Positions 9,222 to 18,152 of a stretch of DNA of 64,000 bases are shown here, piece after piece. The position numbers and the translations under genes were made by a program. The notes under the pieces are model-generated. The model saw only the letters and a program-made list of their open reading frames with translations. It was not told the origin of the DNA and ran no database searches. Within the stretch, counting starts at the first letter, position 1; every line of letters starts with the position of its first letter. The stretch comes from Afipia sp. P52-10 (GTDB lineage: Bacteria; Pseudomonadota; Alphaproteobacteria; Rhizobiales; Xanthobacteraceae): positions 908,945 through 972,944 of the forward strand of contig NZ_AZSJ01000007.1 in NCBI RefSeq assembly GCF_000516555.1, read 5' to 3'.

Positions 9222-9593
9222 TTAGCCGCCGTTGGGATTGTAGTTTGTGCCCGGAACCGGCGCGCTGCGCGGACGGCCATAATAGCCATAGCCCGGCCCA
9301 TCATAGTAGCCGTCATAGCTGCGATAGCGAGGCTGGTAGTAGTTGTAGCTGTCGCCGTAATAGCCGCCACCATAGTAGCCGCTATCGTAGTAGCCGTTCG
9401 GATAGTAGTAGCGCGGCTGTGACGCTGCGGCCGCCATGGCGCCAAGCGCCAGCGCACCGGCGGCGATGCCGAAACCGATCGCAGCATTGCGGCCGCCGCG
9501 CGCCTCTGCGGAAGGCACCGAGAGCGCTATCGCGCCCGCGACACCAAGCGCCGTCGCTAACTTCCAGCCAGAAAACGTGCGAGCCGTGCTCAT
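9222..9593 (-). CDS. Tyr/Gly-rich secreted protein with NYNPN tail (paralog 2)
   Basis: A 123-residue exported protein of unknown function. The signal peptide (residues 1-32) ends SVPSAEARG, followed by an alanine/glycine-rich hydrophobic stretch (AAIGFGIAAGALALGAMAAAA, about 35-56) that could be a second membrane segment, and then a low-complexity YYxxGYY region (about 60-105). It ends PGTNYNPNGG. The signal-peptide end and the tail match the 8657-8920 product. The start at 9593 (MSTARTFSG) is preceded by GAGGAG; an upstream frame to 9665 lacks a signal peptide. Tyr/Gly-rich repeats suggest a surface or envelope structural role, which is inference. Confidence 0.75.
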   Translation of the reverse strand: MSTARTFSGWKLATALGVAGAIALSVPSAEARGGRNAAIGFGIAAGALALGAMAAAASQPRYYYPNGYYDSGYYGGGYYGDSYNYYQPRYRSYDGYYDGPGYGYYGRPRSAPVPGTNYNPNGG

Positions 9594-9619
9594 GTCCTTC
9601 TCCTCATAACGCCACACAC

Positions 9620-9633
9620 TGAACGGTTGTTCA
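9620..9633 (-). promoter_or_regulatory. Palindrome TGAACGGTTGTTCA upstream of secreted paralog
   Basis: Inverted arms TGAAC/GTTCA around GGTT, 26 bases upstream of the 9593 start. The flank before the palindrome on the minus strand (GCGA, ATGAAC) also resembles that of the 8952-8965 element. It is the partner element of the two-gene family. Confidence 0.5.
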
Positions 9634-9792
9634 TCGCGTCGCGGCAAGCTGCGGTGGAAACTCACCAGGTCCCGACATGGTTCCGATGCCGGATCGCCGC
9701 AAGATCATACGCAATGAACTTTCGGTAACCTGTCCAAGCAACGATGGTGCATCGGCTGCGCTGAACCGCCGGTGAATGGCGGCAGAGAGCGA

Positions 9793-10560
9793 TCAACTCA
9801 CGAACCACAACGCCTGCAGCGAGGCGGTGAGATTGTAGAAGGCGTGAGTGATCACGGTCAGCCAGGTCGAGTTGCTCCACGCCCGCAGTGTGCCGAACAG
9901 CAGGCCGATGGCGAAGATGCCAGTGACATAGAACCATTCGTACTGGACGTGGATCACCGCGAACAAGGCGGCAGTGAGGACGATTGCACCGGCGGGCCTT
10001 AGGAATGTCACCGACCAGCCGCGATACATGAACCCGCGGAAGATGAATTCCTCGCCGATCGGCGCCGCAAAGCAGAAGCCGGCGAGCACCAGCCAGATCA
10101 AACCTGACTCACGCGCGGTCCGCATACTGGTCAGCGAAAATTCGGGAGCCAGCGGATAGCCGCACAGGTAAGCAGCGACATCGAGCAGGATCAGCAGCAC
10201 CGCCGACGCTGCGAGCGCAATGCCGAGCTGACGCCAGCTCGGCCAGCGCAACGCCAGGTATCCCGCGAACGATCGCCGCGCCAGACGGATTGCGATCCAG
10301 AGCACCACGAGCCCGGCCGGCAGACCGGCCAATACGGAAAGAGCCACCGTGCCTCCGTGCTGGCCGATGGCTTTCAAACCTTCTTCCGAGAGGTCGAGGT
10401 CGGTGAAAACACCGAGCACGCCGATGAGCGCGAACACCTGCGCAAGCGACATGGCGCCGAAAGCGAGGCCACCCCAAAAGGTTGTGCCGAACAATTTCCA
10501 GGTTCGCGGCGGCTTCGATACAGGTTTTTGGGCGATTTCAGTGCATTCTACAGACGACAT
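9793..10560 (-). CDS. CPBP family intramembrane metalloprotease
   Basis: Predicted polytopic membrane protease of the CPBP/Rce1-like (CAAX protease and bacteriocin-processing) family. The 255-residue protein has several hydrophobic segments (about 28-55, 74-94, 112-134, 152-168, 190-205). The metal-binding signature is intact: E170-E171xxxR175 in GEEFIFRGFMYRG and His204 in FAVIHVQYEW, followed by a C-terminal NS(T)WLTVITHAFYN segment with another His. The start at 10560 (MSSVECTE) is preferred over one nine codons upstream. It is divergent from pyrB. Its substrate is unknown. Confidence 0.87.
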   Translation of the reverse strand: MSSVECTEIAQKPVSKPPRTWKLFGTTFWGGLAFGAMSLAQVFALIGVLGVFTDLDLSEEGLKAIGQHGGTVALSVLAGLPAGLVVLWIAIRLARRSFAGYLALRWPSWRQLGIALAASAVLLILLDVAAYLCGYPLAPEFSLTSMRTARESGLIWLVLAGFCFAAPIGEEFIFRGFMYRGWSVTFLRPAGAIVLTAALFAVIHVQYEWFYVTGIFAIGLLFGTLRAWSNSTWLTVITHAFYNLTASLQALWFVS

Positions 10561-10753
10561 ACGGCCCCTCTGAGCGGTTGGTGGCACCCTGCGCCCAGCC
10601 GGTTCAAACTTTATGAAAGAGCGGCGGGAACATGCTCCCGCGGCACCTGTTCTTCCCCCGAACAGCCGAAGGGCGAGATCGCAGGGGAAATGTCATCTTT
10701 GCCCAAGGGAAGGCTTCTCAGGGCACATGGTTTCCCCTATAGAACCGACTTTA

Positions 10754-11707
10754 ATGACTTCCGCACCGAAATCGTCGTTCGTCCTCGGCCACCGCCATCT
10801 GCTTGGCATCGAGGGGCTTTCCGTCGCCGACATCACAGGCCTTCTCGACCTTTCCGAAGAGTTCGTCGAGCTCAACCGGCAGATCGAGAAGAAGACCACC
10901 TATCTGCGCGGCCGCACGCAAATCAACCTGTTCTTCGAAGCCTCCACCCGCACTCAGTCCTCGTTCGAGATCGCCGGCAAGCGGCTCGGCGCCGACGTGA
11001 TGAACATGTCGGTCTCCTCGTCCTCGATGCGTAAGGGCGAGACGCTGATCGACACCGCTGTCACGCTGAACGCCATGCACCCGGATATCCTGGTCGTGCG
11101 CCATCACGCCTCCGGCGCTGTGGAACTGCTGGCGCGCAAGGTGGATGGTTCAGTCATCAATGCCGGAGACGGTGCGCACGAGCACCCGACCCAGGCGCTG
11201 CTGGACGCGCTCACCATCCGCCGCAACAAGGGCCGGATCGAGGGGCTGACGGTGGCGATCTGCGGCGACGTCCTGCACTCGCGCGTCGCCCGCTCCAACA
11301 TTCTGCTGCTCACCACCATGGGCGCGCGCGTCCGTGTCGTCGCCCCCTCCACGCTGCTGCCGCCCGGCATCGAGAAAATGGGTGTCGAGGTCGCGCGCGA
11401 CATGCGCGAGGGATTGAACGGCGCCGATATCGTCATGATGCTGCGCCTGCAGCGCGAGCGCATGAACGGCTCGTTCGTGCCTTCGAGCCAGGAATACTTC
11501 CAGTATTTCGGCCTCGACCAGAAGAAGCTCAATTACGCCAAGCCGGACGCGCTGGTGATGCATCCAGGTCCGATGAACCGCGGCGTGGAGATCGACTCGC
11601 TGGTCGCCGATGGCGCGCAGTCGCTGATCCGCGAGCAGGTGGAAATGGGCGTGGCCGTGCGGATGGCGGTGCTCGAAGCACTCGCCCGCAACCTGCCCAA
11701 TGCGTAA
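10754..11707 (+). CDS. pyrB: Aspartate carbamoyltransferase catalytic chain
   Basis: Catalyses carbamoyl phosphate + aspartate to N-carbamoyl aspartate, the committed step of pyrimidine synthesis. At 317 residues it is full length. The carbamoyl-phosphate loop [10 protein letters not shown] is at 61-70, the mobile-loop SSSMRKGET at 88-97, the HPTQALLD motif lies in mid-protein, and the aspartate-binding LRLQRERM near 235. The start is ATG at 10754 (MTSAPKSS); earlier in-frame starts run through the leader. It is followed 39 bases later by a dihydroorotase-like gene, the usual arrangement of the dodecameric ATCase complex. No pyrI is present. Confidence 0.97.
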   Translation: MTSAPKSSFVLGHRHLLGIEGLSVADITGLLDLSEEFVELNRQIEKKTTYLRGRTQINLFFEASTRTQSSFEIAGKRLGADVMNMSVSSSSMRKGETLIDTAVTLNAMHPDILVVRHHASGAVELLARKVDGSVINAGDGAHEHPTQALLDALTIRRNKGRIEGLTVAICGDVLHSRVARSNILLLTTMGARVRVVAPSTLLPPGIEKMGVEVARDMREGLNGADIVMMLRLQRERMNGSFVPSSQEYFQYFGLDQKKLNYAKPDALVMHPGPMNRGVEIDSLVADGAQSLIREQVEMGVAVRMAVLEALARNLPNA

Positions 11708-11746
11708 CCGCCATGATCGTCCGTTCAAAGAAGAAGCCGTAAGCCC

Positions 11747-13054
11747 ATGCTGACGGAACGCCGTCCTATCCTGCTCGCCAACGCCCGCATCGTCGACCCG
11801 TCCCGCGGCATCGACGAACGCGGCGACGTGCTGATCACCGATGGCCTGATCCGCGAAGCGAAGCGCGGCATCGGCGCCGCCGGCGTCCCGGAAGGCACCG
11901 ACATCATCGACTGCGGCGGCAAGGTGGTTGCGCCCGGCCTGATCGATATGGGCGCCTTCATCGGCGAACCCGGCGCCAACCATCGCGAGACGCTGGCAAG
12001 CGCGAGCGCGGCCGCTGCCGCCTCCGGCATCACCACCATCGTCTGCCGCCCCGATACGTCGCCGGTGATCGACAACTCCGCCACGGTCGATTTCGTGATG
12101 CGCCGGGCACGGGACACCGCGATCGTTCACATCCAGCCGATGGCGGCCCTCACCAAGGGCTTGCGCGGCGAAGAGATGACCGAGATCGGCCTCTTGAAGG
12201 CCGCCGGCGCGATCGCCTTCACCGATGCCGGCAAGAGCGTCACCAATGCCCTCGTGATGCGACGCGCCCTCACCTATGCCAAGGATTTCGGCGCGCTGAT
12301 CGTCCATCACACCGAAGATCCGAACCTGGTCGGCGAAGGCGTGATGAACGAAGGCGAACTCGCCGCGCGGCTCGGTCTCGCCGGCGTGCCGACGGCGGCG
12401 GAAGCCGTCATGCTCGAACGCGACATGCGCCTGGTCGCACTCACCGGTGGCCGTTACCACGCATCGTCGCTCACCTGCATCGAGTCGCTGGATATCCTGA
12501 AGCGGGCCAAGGACGCCGGGCTGAACGTCAGCGCGTCGGCCTCGATCAACCATGTGACGCTGAACGAAAACGACATAGGGCCCTACCGCACCTATCTGAA
12601 GCTGTCGCCTCCGCTGCGCACCGAGGCGGATCGCGCGGCGCTCGCCGCCGCCGTCGACTCCGGACTGATCGACACGGTGATATCCGATCACAATCCGCAC
12701 GACGTCGAAACCAAGCGCCTGCCATTTGCGGAGGCCGAGGCCGGCGCGATCGGGCTCGAGACGATGCTGCCCGCAGGCTTGCGGCTGGTGCACAACGGCG
12801 AAGTCACGCTGATGTCGCTGATCCGCGCCATGTCCACGCGCCCGGCCGAACTGCTCGGGCTACCGGGTGGAACGTTGCGTCCCGGCGCACCGGCCGATCT
12901 GGTCGTCATCGATCTCGATACGCCTTGGGTCGTCGATCCGGCGAAGTTGCGCTCATCCTGCAAGAATACGCCGTTCGACGAGGCCAAGTTCACGGGGGGC
13001 GCTGTGCGGACCATTGCGGGCGGCCGCACGGTGTTTCAGCGGGCGATGCCGTAA
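11747..13054 (+). CDS. pyrC: Dihydroorotase-like protein, probably non-catalytic (PyrC')
   Basis: A 435-residue amidohydrolase-fold protein encoded directly after pyrB. It clearly belongs to the type I dihydroorotase family: APGLIDM at 62-68, GEPGANHRETL at 73-83, HHTED at 187-191, YHAS at 237-240, SPPLR at 287-291, SDHNPH at 313-318. However, the metal-binding HxH that should follow LIDM is replaced by Gly69-Ala-Phe71, and the usual HH before the substrate strand is NH (268-269). Loss of HxH removes two zinc ligands. In Pseudomonas, inactive PyrC' proteins scaffold the PyrB dodecamer; I infer the same here. A separate active dihydroorotase would then be needed elsewhere in the genome. Confidence 0.88.
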   Translation: MLTERRPILLANARIVDPSRGIDERGDVLITDGLIREAKRGIGAAGVPEGTDIIDCGGKVVAPGLIDMGAFIGEPGANHRETLASASAAAAASGITTIVCRPDTSPVIDNSATVDFVMRRARDTAIVHIQPMAALTKGLRGEEMTEIGLLKAAGAIAFTDAGKSVTNALVMRRALTYAKDFGALIVHHTEDPNLVGEGVMNEGELAARLGLAGVPTAAEAVMLERDMRLVALTGGRYHASSLTCIESLDILKRAKDAGLNVSASASINHVTLNENDIGPYRTYLKLSPPLRTEADRAALAAAVDSGLIDTVISDHNPHDVETKRLPFAEAEAGAIGLETMLPAGLRLVHNGEVTLMSLIRAMSTRPAELLGLPGGTLRPGAPADLVVIDLDTPWVVDPAKLRSSCKNTPFDEAKFTGGAVRTIAGGRTVFQRAMP

Positions 13055-13250
13055 CGCCATCGCAACTGAACGGCGCCGTTCAGCCAACCATGCAGCCGCG
13101 CTTTCCGATTGAAATGAGACATCGTCCAAAATAACGTCGTCCTGCCGGATGACCGCAACCGGCGGCGACAGGCGCAGCAACAACGATAGCAACAACGATA
13201 ACGTGCGGCTTGAAAACGGCGGGCTTGGAAATGGCAAGCTTGGGGATGTC

Positions 13251-13844
13251 ATGCTGGCTCTGAATCTCACGATCGCATTCCTGATCGGCTACCTGTTCGG
13301 CTCGGTGCCGTTCGGCCTGCTGCTGACTCGGCTCGCCGGCGGCGGTGACATCCGCGCCATCGGCTCCGGCAATATCGGCGCGACCAACGTGCTGCGGACC
13401 GGCCGCAAGGGTCTCGCCGCAGCGACACTGATCTGCGATGCGCTGAAGGGCACCTTTGCCGTGCTCGTCGGCGGCGCCATCGCGGGCCCCAATGGCGCCA
13501 TCGTCGCGGCGCTCGGCGCGTTCCTCGGCCATCTCTTTCCGGTCTGGCTCAAATTCAAGGGCGGCAAAGGCGTCGCGACCTATATCGGTCTCCTGATCGG
13601 CCTGATCTGGCCGGCCGCACTGGCCTTCTGTGCGATCTGGCTCGCGGTCGCACTGCTCACCCGCTACTCATCGGCAGCGGCACTGATCGCCAGCCTCGCC
13701 ACGCCGTTTCTGCTCTGGGGCTATGACCATCCGGCGCTTGCGGTTCTGTTCGCCGCGTTGACCGCGCTGTTGTGGTTCATGCATCGCGGCAACATCACGA
13801 AGCTGATGGCTGGGACCGAGTCCAAGATCGGCGCGAGGGCCTGA
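13251..13844 (+). CDS. plsY: Glycerol-3-phosphate acyltransferase PlsY
   Basis: Inner-membrane enzyme that transfers the acyl chain from acyl-phosphate to glycerol-3-phosphate, making lysophosphatidic acid. The 197-residue protein has the three PlsY signature loops: GSVPFGLLL near residues 14-22 and [10 protein letters not shown] near 38-47, then KGGKGVAT near 103-110 before membrane segments filling the rest. The start at 13251 places [14 protein letters not shown] as the first transmembrane helix; the open frame extends upstream through a low-complexity stretch that is unlikely to be translated. Its stop is followed directly by the TTG start of dprA. Confidence 0.95.
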   Translation: MLALNLTIAFLIGYLFGSVPFGLLLTRLAGGGDIRAIGSGNIGATNVLRTGRKGLAAATLICDALKGTFAVLVGGAIAGPNGAIVAALGAFLGHLFPVWLKFKGGKGVATYIGLLIGLIWPAALAFCAIWLAVALLTRYSSAAALIASLATPFLLWGYDHPALAVLFAALTALLWFMHRGNITKLMAGTESKIGARA

Positions 13845-14942
13845 TTGAGCCCCGTCCTCTCCGACGCGCAACGTATCGACTGGCTGCGGCTGATCCGTTC
13901 GGAGAATGTGGGGCCGCGTACATTCCGCCATCTGGTCAACCACACCGGCAGCGCCAGTGCCGCGCTGAAGGCTCTTCCCGATCTCGCCCGCCGTGGCGGG
14001 GCCGCCCGTTCGGGCCGGATCTGTTCGGAGGACGAAGCGAGACGCGAGATCGCTGCTGCGCGCGCGATGGGCGTTAGCCTCGTCGCCCCCGGCGAGCATG
14101 GTTATCCGGCGCGGCTGACGACGATCGATGATGCTCCGCCGCTGCTGGCGATCCGCGGACAGGCCGACGCACTGATGCGGCCGATGATCGCCATCGTCGG
14201 CTCGCGCAACGCCTCCGCGGCCGGGATCAAATTCACCCAGACCTTGACCACGGACCTGGCCGTCGCCGGCTTTGCGATCGTATCCGGGCTTGCGCGCGGC
14301 ATCGATCATGCGGCTCATCGTGCCAGCGTGGCGAGCGGCACGGTTGCGGTACTAGCGGGCGGGCATGCGCAGATCTATCCGCCCGAGCACGAACCGTTGC
14401 TGCAGGCGATCGTCAGCGGCCCGGGCGGGGCCATCTCGGAGATGCCCCTCATGCATGCGCCGAGAGCGCGCGACTTTCCTCGCCGCAACCGACTGATCGC
14501 AGGGGCCGCCGTTGGCGTTGTCATCGTTGAAGCCGCCGAGCGCTCCGGTTCGCTGATTACTGCACGAATGGCTGCCGAACAGGGCCGCGAGGTGTTTGCC
14601 GTTCCCGGCTCACCGCTCGATCCCCGCGCGGCTGGTACCAATGGTCTGCTCAAGCAAGGCGCGACCCTCGTCACCTCTGCCATAGACATTATAAATGCCG
14701 TCGATCCGATCCTTGAACGGCCGCTTAAGGGCTTGTTCGAGGAGCCTGAGGCGCCTGCCTCCGAACCGGACAATCCGGACCGGAGCCGGATCGTCGCCCT
14801 ACTCGGCCCCTCACCCGTGAGCATGGACGACCTCATCCGCCTGTCGGGAGCGTCGGCTTCGGCGGTCCGGATCGTTCTGCTGGAGCTGGAACTCGCCGGC
14901 CGGCTCGAGCGGCACGGCGGTGGACTGGTATCACTGCTCTGA
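13845..14942 (+). CDS. dprA: DNA-processing protein DprA
   Basis: DprA binds incoming single-stranded DNA and loads RecA during natural transformation; many non-competent bacteria also keep it. The 365-residue product has an N-terminal SAM-like region (residues 1-70), a Rossmann-fold core beginning [14 protein letters not shown], with [19 protein letters not shown], the family motif [10 protein letters not shown] and [23 protein letters not shown] in order, and a C-terminal winged-helix (about 305-363). The first codon is TTG at 13845, immediately after the plsY TGA; no ATG near the domain start is available. The 3' end overlaps the convergent small gene by about 12 bases. Confidence 0.94.
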   Translation: MSPVLSDAQRIDWLRLIRSENVGPRTFRHLVNHTGSASAALKALPDLARRGGAARSGRICSEDEARREIAAARAMGVSLVAPGEHGYPARLTTIDDAPPLLAIRGQADALMRPMIAIVGSRNASAAGIKFTQTLTTDLAVAGFAIVSGLARGIDHAAHRASVASGTVAVLAGGHAQIYPPEHEPLLQAIVSGPGGAISEMPLMHAPRARDFPRRNRLIAGAAVGVVIVEAAERSGSLITARMAAEQGREVFAVPGSPLDPRAAGTNGLLKQGATLVTSAIDIINAVDPILERPLKGLFEEPEAPASEPDNPDRSRIVALLGPSPVSMDDLIRLSGASASAVRIVLLELELAGRLERHGGGLVSLL

Positions 14943-15176
14943 CGGGTCACGGACCCGGTAACGGCTTCGCCACAGCCTTTTCTCCTCATCCGCCTCCATC
15001 TTCACCATGTCGAGCAGATAAACGAGCGTATCCATCCCATGTCGCCGGGCAATCAGCGCGAGATTGTCCGCGACCGACCCGATGTAATCGGCGGCCTCGA
15101 ATTCATTGCCGGTCCGCGCGGGCTCGTGCTTGGTCCCGTCACCGTCCGGTCCTCCATCGCGTGGCTTGGAGACCAT
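14931..15176 (-). CDS. Conserved small hypothetical protein
   Basis: An 81-residue soluble protein with a disordered, charged N-terminus ([19 protein letters not shown]) and a well-formed helical second half ([21 protein letters not shown], about 29-49, then [17 protein letters not shown]). Codon use resembles that of the neighbours and the helical part looks like a real fold. The gene is convergent with dprA, overlapping its 3' end by 12 bases. No named domain is recognised; by appearance it resembles small proteins seen near topA in bradyrhizobia, but I cannot verify that here. Confidence 0.65.
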   Translation of the reverse strand: MVSKPRDGGPDGDGTKHEPARTGNEFEAADYIGSVADNLALIARRHGMDTLVYLLDMVKMEADEEKRLWRSRYRVRDPSEQ

Positions 15177-15311
15177 AGATCCTCGCTTCTCGACAAACGG
15201 AGGTCCGAGCAGCCGGTTCCATAGGTCTTTCGCACTCTCGGCGTATGCAATCTATGATTACATTGATACACGTTTGCAACTATTAGTCTTCACAATCCAC
15301 GCCTTTGCGAT

Positions 15312-15340
15312 TTGACAGCGGGGGCCCGGGACACCATGTT
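15312..15340 (+). promoter_or_regulatory. Candidate topA promoter
   Basis: A perfect -35 hexamer TTGACA at 15312-15317 is followed after 17 bases by CATGTT at 15335-15340, a weak -10. It lies 69 bases upstream of the topA ATG. An AT-rich tract at about 15241-15300 precedes it. Confidence 0.4.
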
Positions 15341-15408
15341 CCGCCGCAAACGGGCTGGTTCGAGTCTTCGATCCTTGCCCGATATCGCCCTTAAGCCTTT
15401 GGAATTGC

Positions 15409-18129
15409 ATGAATATCGTCATTGTCGAGTCGCCGGCGAAGGCCAAGACGATCAACAAGTATCTGGGCCCCTCCTATGAGGTTCTGGCCTCGTTCGGCCA
15501 TATCCGCGATCTCCCGGCCAAGAACGGATCGGTCGATCCGGAAGAAAATTTTCGCATGATCTGGGAGGTCGATCCCAAGGCCTCCAGCCGCCTGAATGAC
15601 ATCGCCCGCGCGGTCAAGGGCGCCGACAAGCTGATTCTCGCCACCGACCCGGATCGGGAAGGTGAAGCCATCTCCTGGCATGTGCTTGAAGTGCTCAAGG
15701 AAAAGCGGGCGCTCAAGGACCAGGAAGTCGAGCGCGTCGTGTTCAACGCCATCACCAAGCAGGCGGTGACCGAAGCGATGAACCACCCGCGCAAGATCGA
15801 TGGCGCGCTGGTGGACGCCTATATGGCCCGCCGGGCGCTCGACTATCTGGTCGGTTTCACCCTCTCCCCGGTCCTGTGGCGCAAATTGCCCGGCGCCCGC
15901 TCGGCCGGCCGGGTGCAATCGGTAGCACTGCGGCTCGTCTGCGACCGCGAGCTGGAGATCGAGAAGTTCGTCCCGCGCGAATACTGGTCACTGGTGGCGA
16001 CGCTCGCCACCCCGCGCAATGAGACCTTCGAGGCCCGTCTGGTCGGCGCCGACGGCAAGAAGATCCAGCGCCTCGACATCGGCTCGGGCCAGGAAGCTGA
16101 GGACTTCAAGAAGGCGCTTGAGGCGGCCAATTTCACCGTGACCACGGTGGAAGCCCGTCCTGCGCGCCGCAATCCCTACGCCCCCTTCACCACTTCGACC
16201 CTGCAGCAGGAAGCGAGCCGCAAGCTTGGTTTCGCGCCGGCCCACACCATGCGGATCGCCCAGCGGCTCTACGAAGGCGTCAACATCGGTGGCGAGACCA
16301 CGGGCCTCATCACCTATATGCGAACCGACGGCGTGCAGATCGCCAATGAGGCGATCACCCAGGCGCGCAAGGTGATCGGCGAGGACTATGGCAAGAACTA
16401 CGTGCCGGATTCACCGCGCCAGTATCAAACCAAGGCGAAGAATGCGCAGGAGGCGCACGAAGCGATCCGCCCGACCGATCTGACGCGCCGTCCGAAGGAC
16501 ATCGCCAAGAAGCTCGAGCCCGAGCAGGCCAAGCTCTACGAACTGATCTGGCTGCGCACCATCGCCAGCCAGATGGAATCCGCCGAACTCGAGCGGACCA
16601 CCGTGGACATCGCCGCCAGGGCCGGCGCACGCACGCTCGAGCTGCGCGCCACCGGCCAGGTGATCAAGTTCGACGGCTTCCTGGCGCTTTATCAGGAAGG
16701 CATCGACGATGCTGCCGACGATGACGACAGCCGCCGTCTGCCCGCAATGAGCGAAGGCGAAGCCCTCGATCGGCGCGAATTGAACGTCTCGCAGCACTTC
16801 ACCGAGCCGCCGCCGCGCTTCTCGGAAGCCTCGCTGGTCAAGCGCATGGAAGAGCTCGGCATCGGCCGTCCCTCCACCTATGCCTCTATCCTACAGGTGC
16901 TGAAGGACCGCGGCTATGTGAAGCTCGACAAGAAGCGCCTCTATGCGGAAGACAAGGGCCGCGTCGTCGTCGCGTTCCTAGAGAACTTCTTCGCGCGCTA
17001 CGTCGAATACGATTTCACGGCCTCGCTGGAGGACCAGCTCGACAAGATCTCCAACAATGAAGTCGCCTGGCGCGATGTGCTGGCCGATTTCTGGCGCGGC
17101 TTCATCGGCGCCGTCGACGAGATCAAGGAACTGCGCGTCGCGCAGGTCCTGGACGTGCTGGACGATATGCTCGGTCCGCATATCTATCCGCCGCGCGAGG
17201 ACGGCGGCGACCCGCGCCAGTGCCCGACCTGCGGCACCGGTCGGCTGAACCTGAAGGCCGGCAAGTTCGGCGCATTCGTCGGCTGTACCAACTATCCGGA
17301 ATGCCGCTACACTCGGCCACTCGCGGCCAGCAGCGCCGATAGTGGTGACCGCGTGCTCGGCAAGGACCCGGAGACCGGCCTCGACGTCGCCGTGAAATCC
17401 GGGCGCTTCGGGCCCTACATCCAACTCGGCGAGCAGAAGGATGTCGGTGAGGACGAAAAGCCGAAACGTGCTGGCATCCCAAAAGGCACCTCGCCCGGCG
17501 ATGTCGATCTTGACCTGGCGCTGAAGCTGCTCTCACTGCCCCGCGAAATCGGCAAGCATCCCGAAACCGGCGAACCGATCACTGCCGGTATCGGCCGCTT
17601 CGGGCCGTTCGTGAAGCACGAAAAGACCTACGCCAGCCTGGAAGCTGGCGACGACGTCTACACCATAGGCCTCAACCGCGCGGTGACGCTGATCGCCGAG
17701 AAGATCGCCAAGGGTCCCGGCCGCGGCCGCTTCAAGGCTGATCCCGGCAAACCGCTGGGCGACCATCCGAACGGCGGCGTCATCACCGTGAAGAACGGCC
17801 GCTACGGTCCTTACGTCAGCCACGAGGGCACCAACGCCACGCTGCCGGCAGAGATCACGCCGGAAACGGTGACGCTGGCACAGGCGATCGAACTGATCGA
17901 TGCCCGCGCCGGCAAGGGCAAGCCCAAGCGTGCCGCCAAGAAGGCCTCCGCGAAGAAGTCAGCGCCAAAGAAAGCGGCCGCCAAGCCGGCGTCCTCCGAT
18001 GCAAAGCCTGCGAAGAAGTCGGTCGCCAAGGCGCGTGGGACGGTCACCGAGAAAGCTCCCGCGAAGACGAAGGCGGCGGCCGCCAAGGCTTCGGGCGCCA
18101 AGAAGGTGGCGGGCAAAGCCGGCGCATAA
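15409..18129 (+). CDS. topA: DNA topoisomerase I
   Basis: Type IA topoisomerase that relaxes negative supercoils. The 906-residue protein starts MNIVIVESPAKAKTI with catalytic Glu7, has the TOPRIM acidic cluster LATDPDREGEAISWHV (Asp80, Asp82, Glu84) and the active-site Tyr303 in GLITYMRTDG. A zinc-ribbon (CPTCGTG...CTNYPEC) lies near 604-627, followed by repeated GRFGPY(I/V) C-terminal modules. The last 75 or so residues are a Lys/Ala/Pro-rich, histone H1-like tail (KKASAKKSAPKKAAAK and similar), probably a DNA-binding extension. The ATG is preceded by no strong Shine-Dalgarno. rnr follows 23 bases later. Confidence 0.98.
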   Translation: MNIVIVESPAKAKTINKYLGPSYEVLASFGHIRDLPAKNGSVDPEENFRMIWEVDPKASSRLNDIARAVKGADKLILATDPDREGEAISWHVLEVLKEKRALKDQEVERVVFNAITKQAVTEAMNHPRKIDGALVDAYMARRALDYLVGFTLSPVLWRKLPGARSAGRVQSVALRLVCDRELEIEKFVPREYWSLVATLATPRNETFEARLVGADGKKIQRLDIGSGQEAEDFKKALEAANFTVTTVEARPARRNPYAPFTTSTLQQEASRKLGFAPAHTMRIAQRLYEGVNIGGETTGLITYMRTDGVQIANEAITQARKVIGEDYGKNYVPDSPRQYQTKAKNAQEAHEAIRPTDLTRRPKDIAKKLEPEQAKLYELIWLRTIASQMESAELERTTVDIAARAGARTLELRATGQVIKFDGFLALYQEGIDDAADDDDSRRLPAMSEGEALDRRELNVSQHFTEPPPRFSEASLVKRMEELGIGRPSTYASILQVLKDRGYVKLDKKRLYAEDKGRVVVAFLENFFARYVEYDFTASLEDQLDKISNNEVAWRDVLADFWRGFIGAVDEIKELRVAQVLDVLDDMLGPHIYPPREDGGDPRQCPTCGTGRLNLKAGKFGAFVGCTNYPECRYTRPLAASSADSGDRVLGKDPETGLDVAVKSGRFGPYIQLGEQKDVGEDEKPKRAGIPKGTSPGDVDLDLALKLLSLPREIGKHPETGEPITAGIGRFGPFVKHEKTYASLEAGDDVYTIGLNRAVTLIAEKIAKGPGRGRFKADPGKPLGDHPNGGVITVKNGRYGPYVSHEGTNATLPAEITPETVTLAQAIELIDARAGKGKPKRAAKKASAKKSAPKKAAAKPASSDAKPAKKSVAKARGTVTEKAPAKTKAAAAKASGAKKVAGKAGA

Positions 18130-18152
18130 CCGCAGAAAGTGTTTCGACCCCT

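Noticed and set aside
10623..10644. GC-rich palindrome CGGGAACATGCTCCCG between the CPBP gene and pyrB
   Set aside because: Imperfect and in a very GC-rich context; no gene or consensus supports a regulatory role.
11150..12793. Long antisense frame opposite pyrB and the dihydroorotase-like gene
   Set aside because: Arg/His/Asp-rich composition typical of shadow frames; the genes on the plus strand explain the region.
15350..15385. tRNA-like GGTTCGAGTC segment before topA
   Set aside because: The flanks do not pair as a T-arm and no anticodon or acceptor stem is visible.
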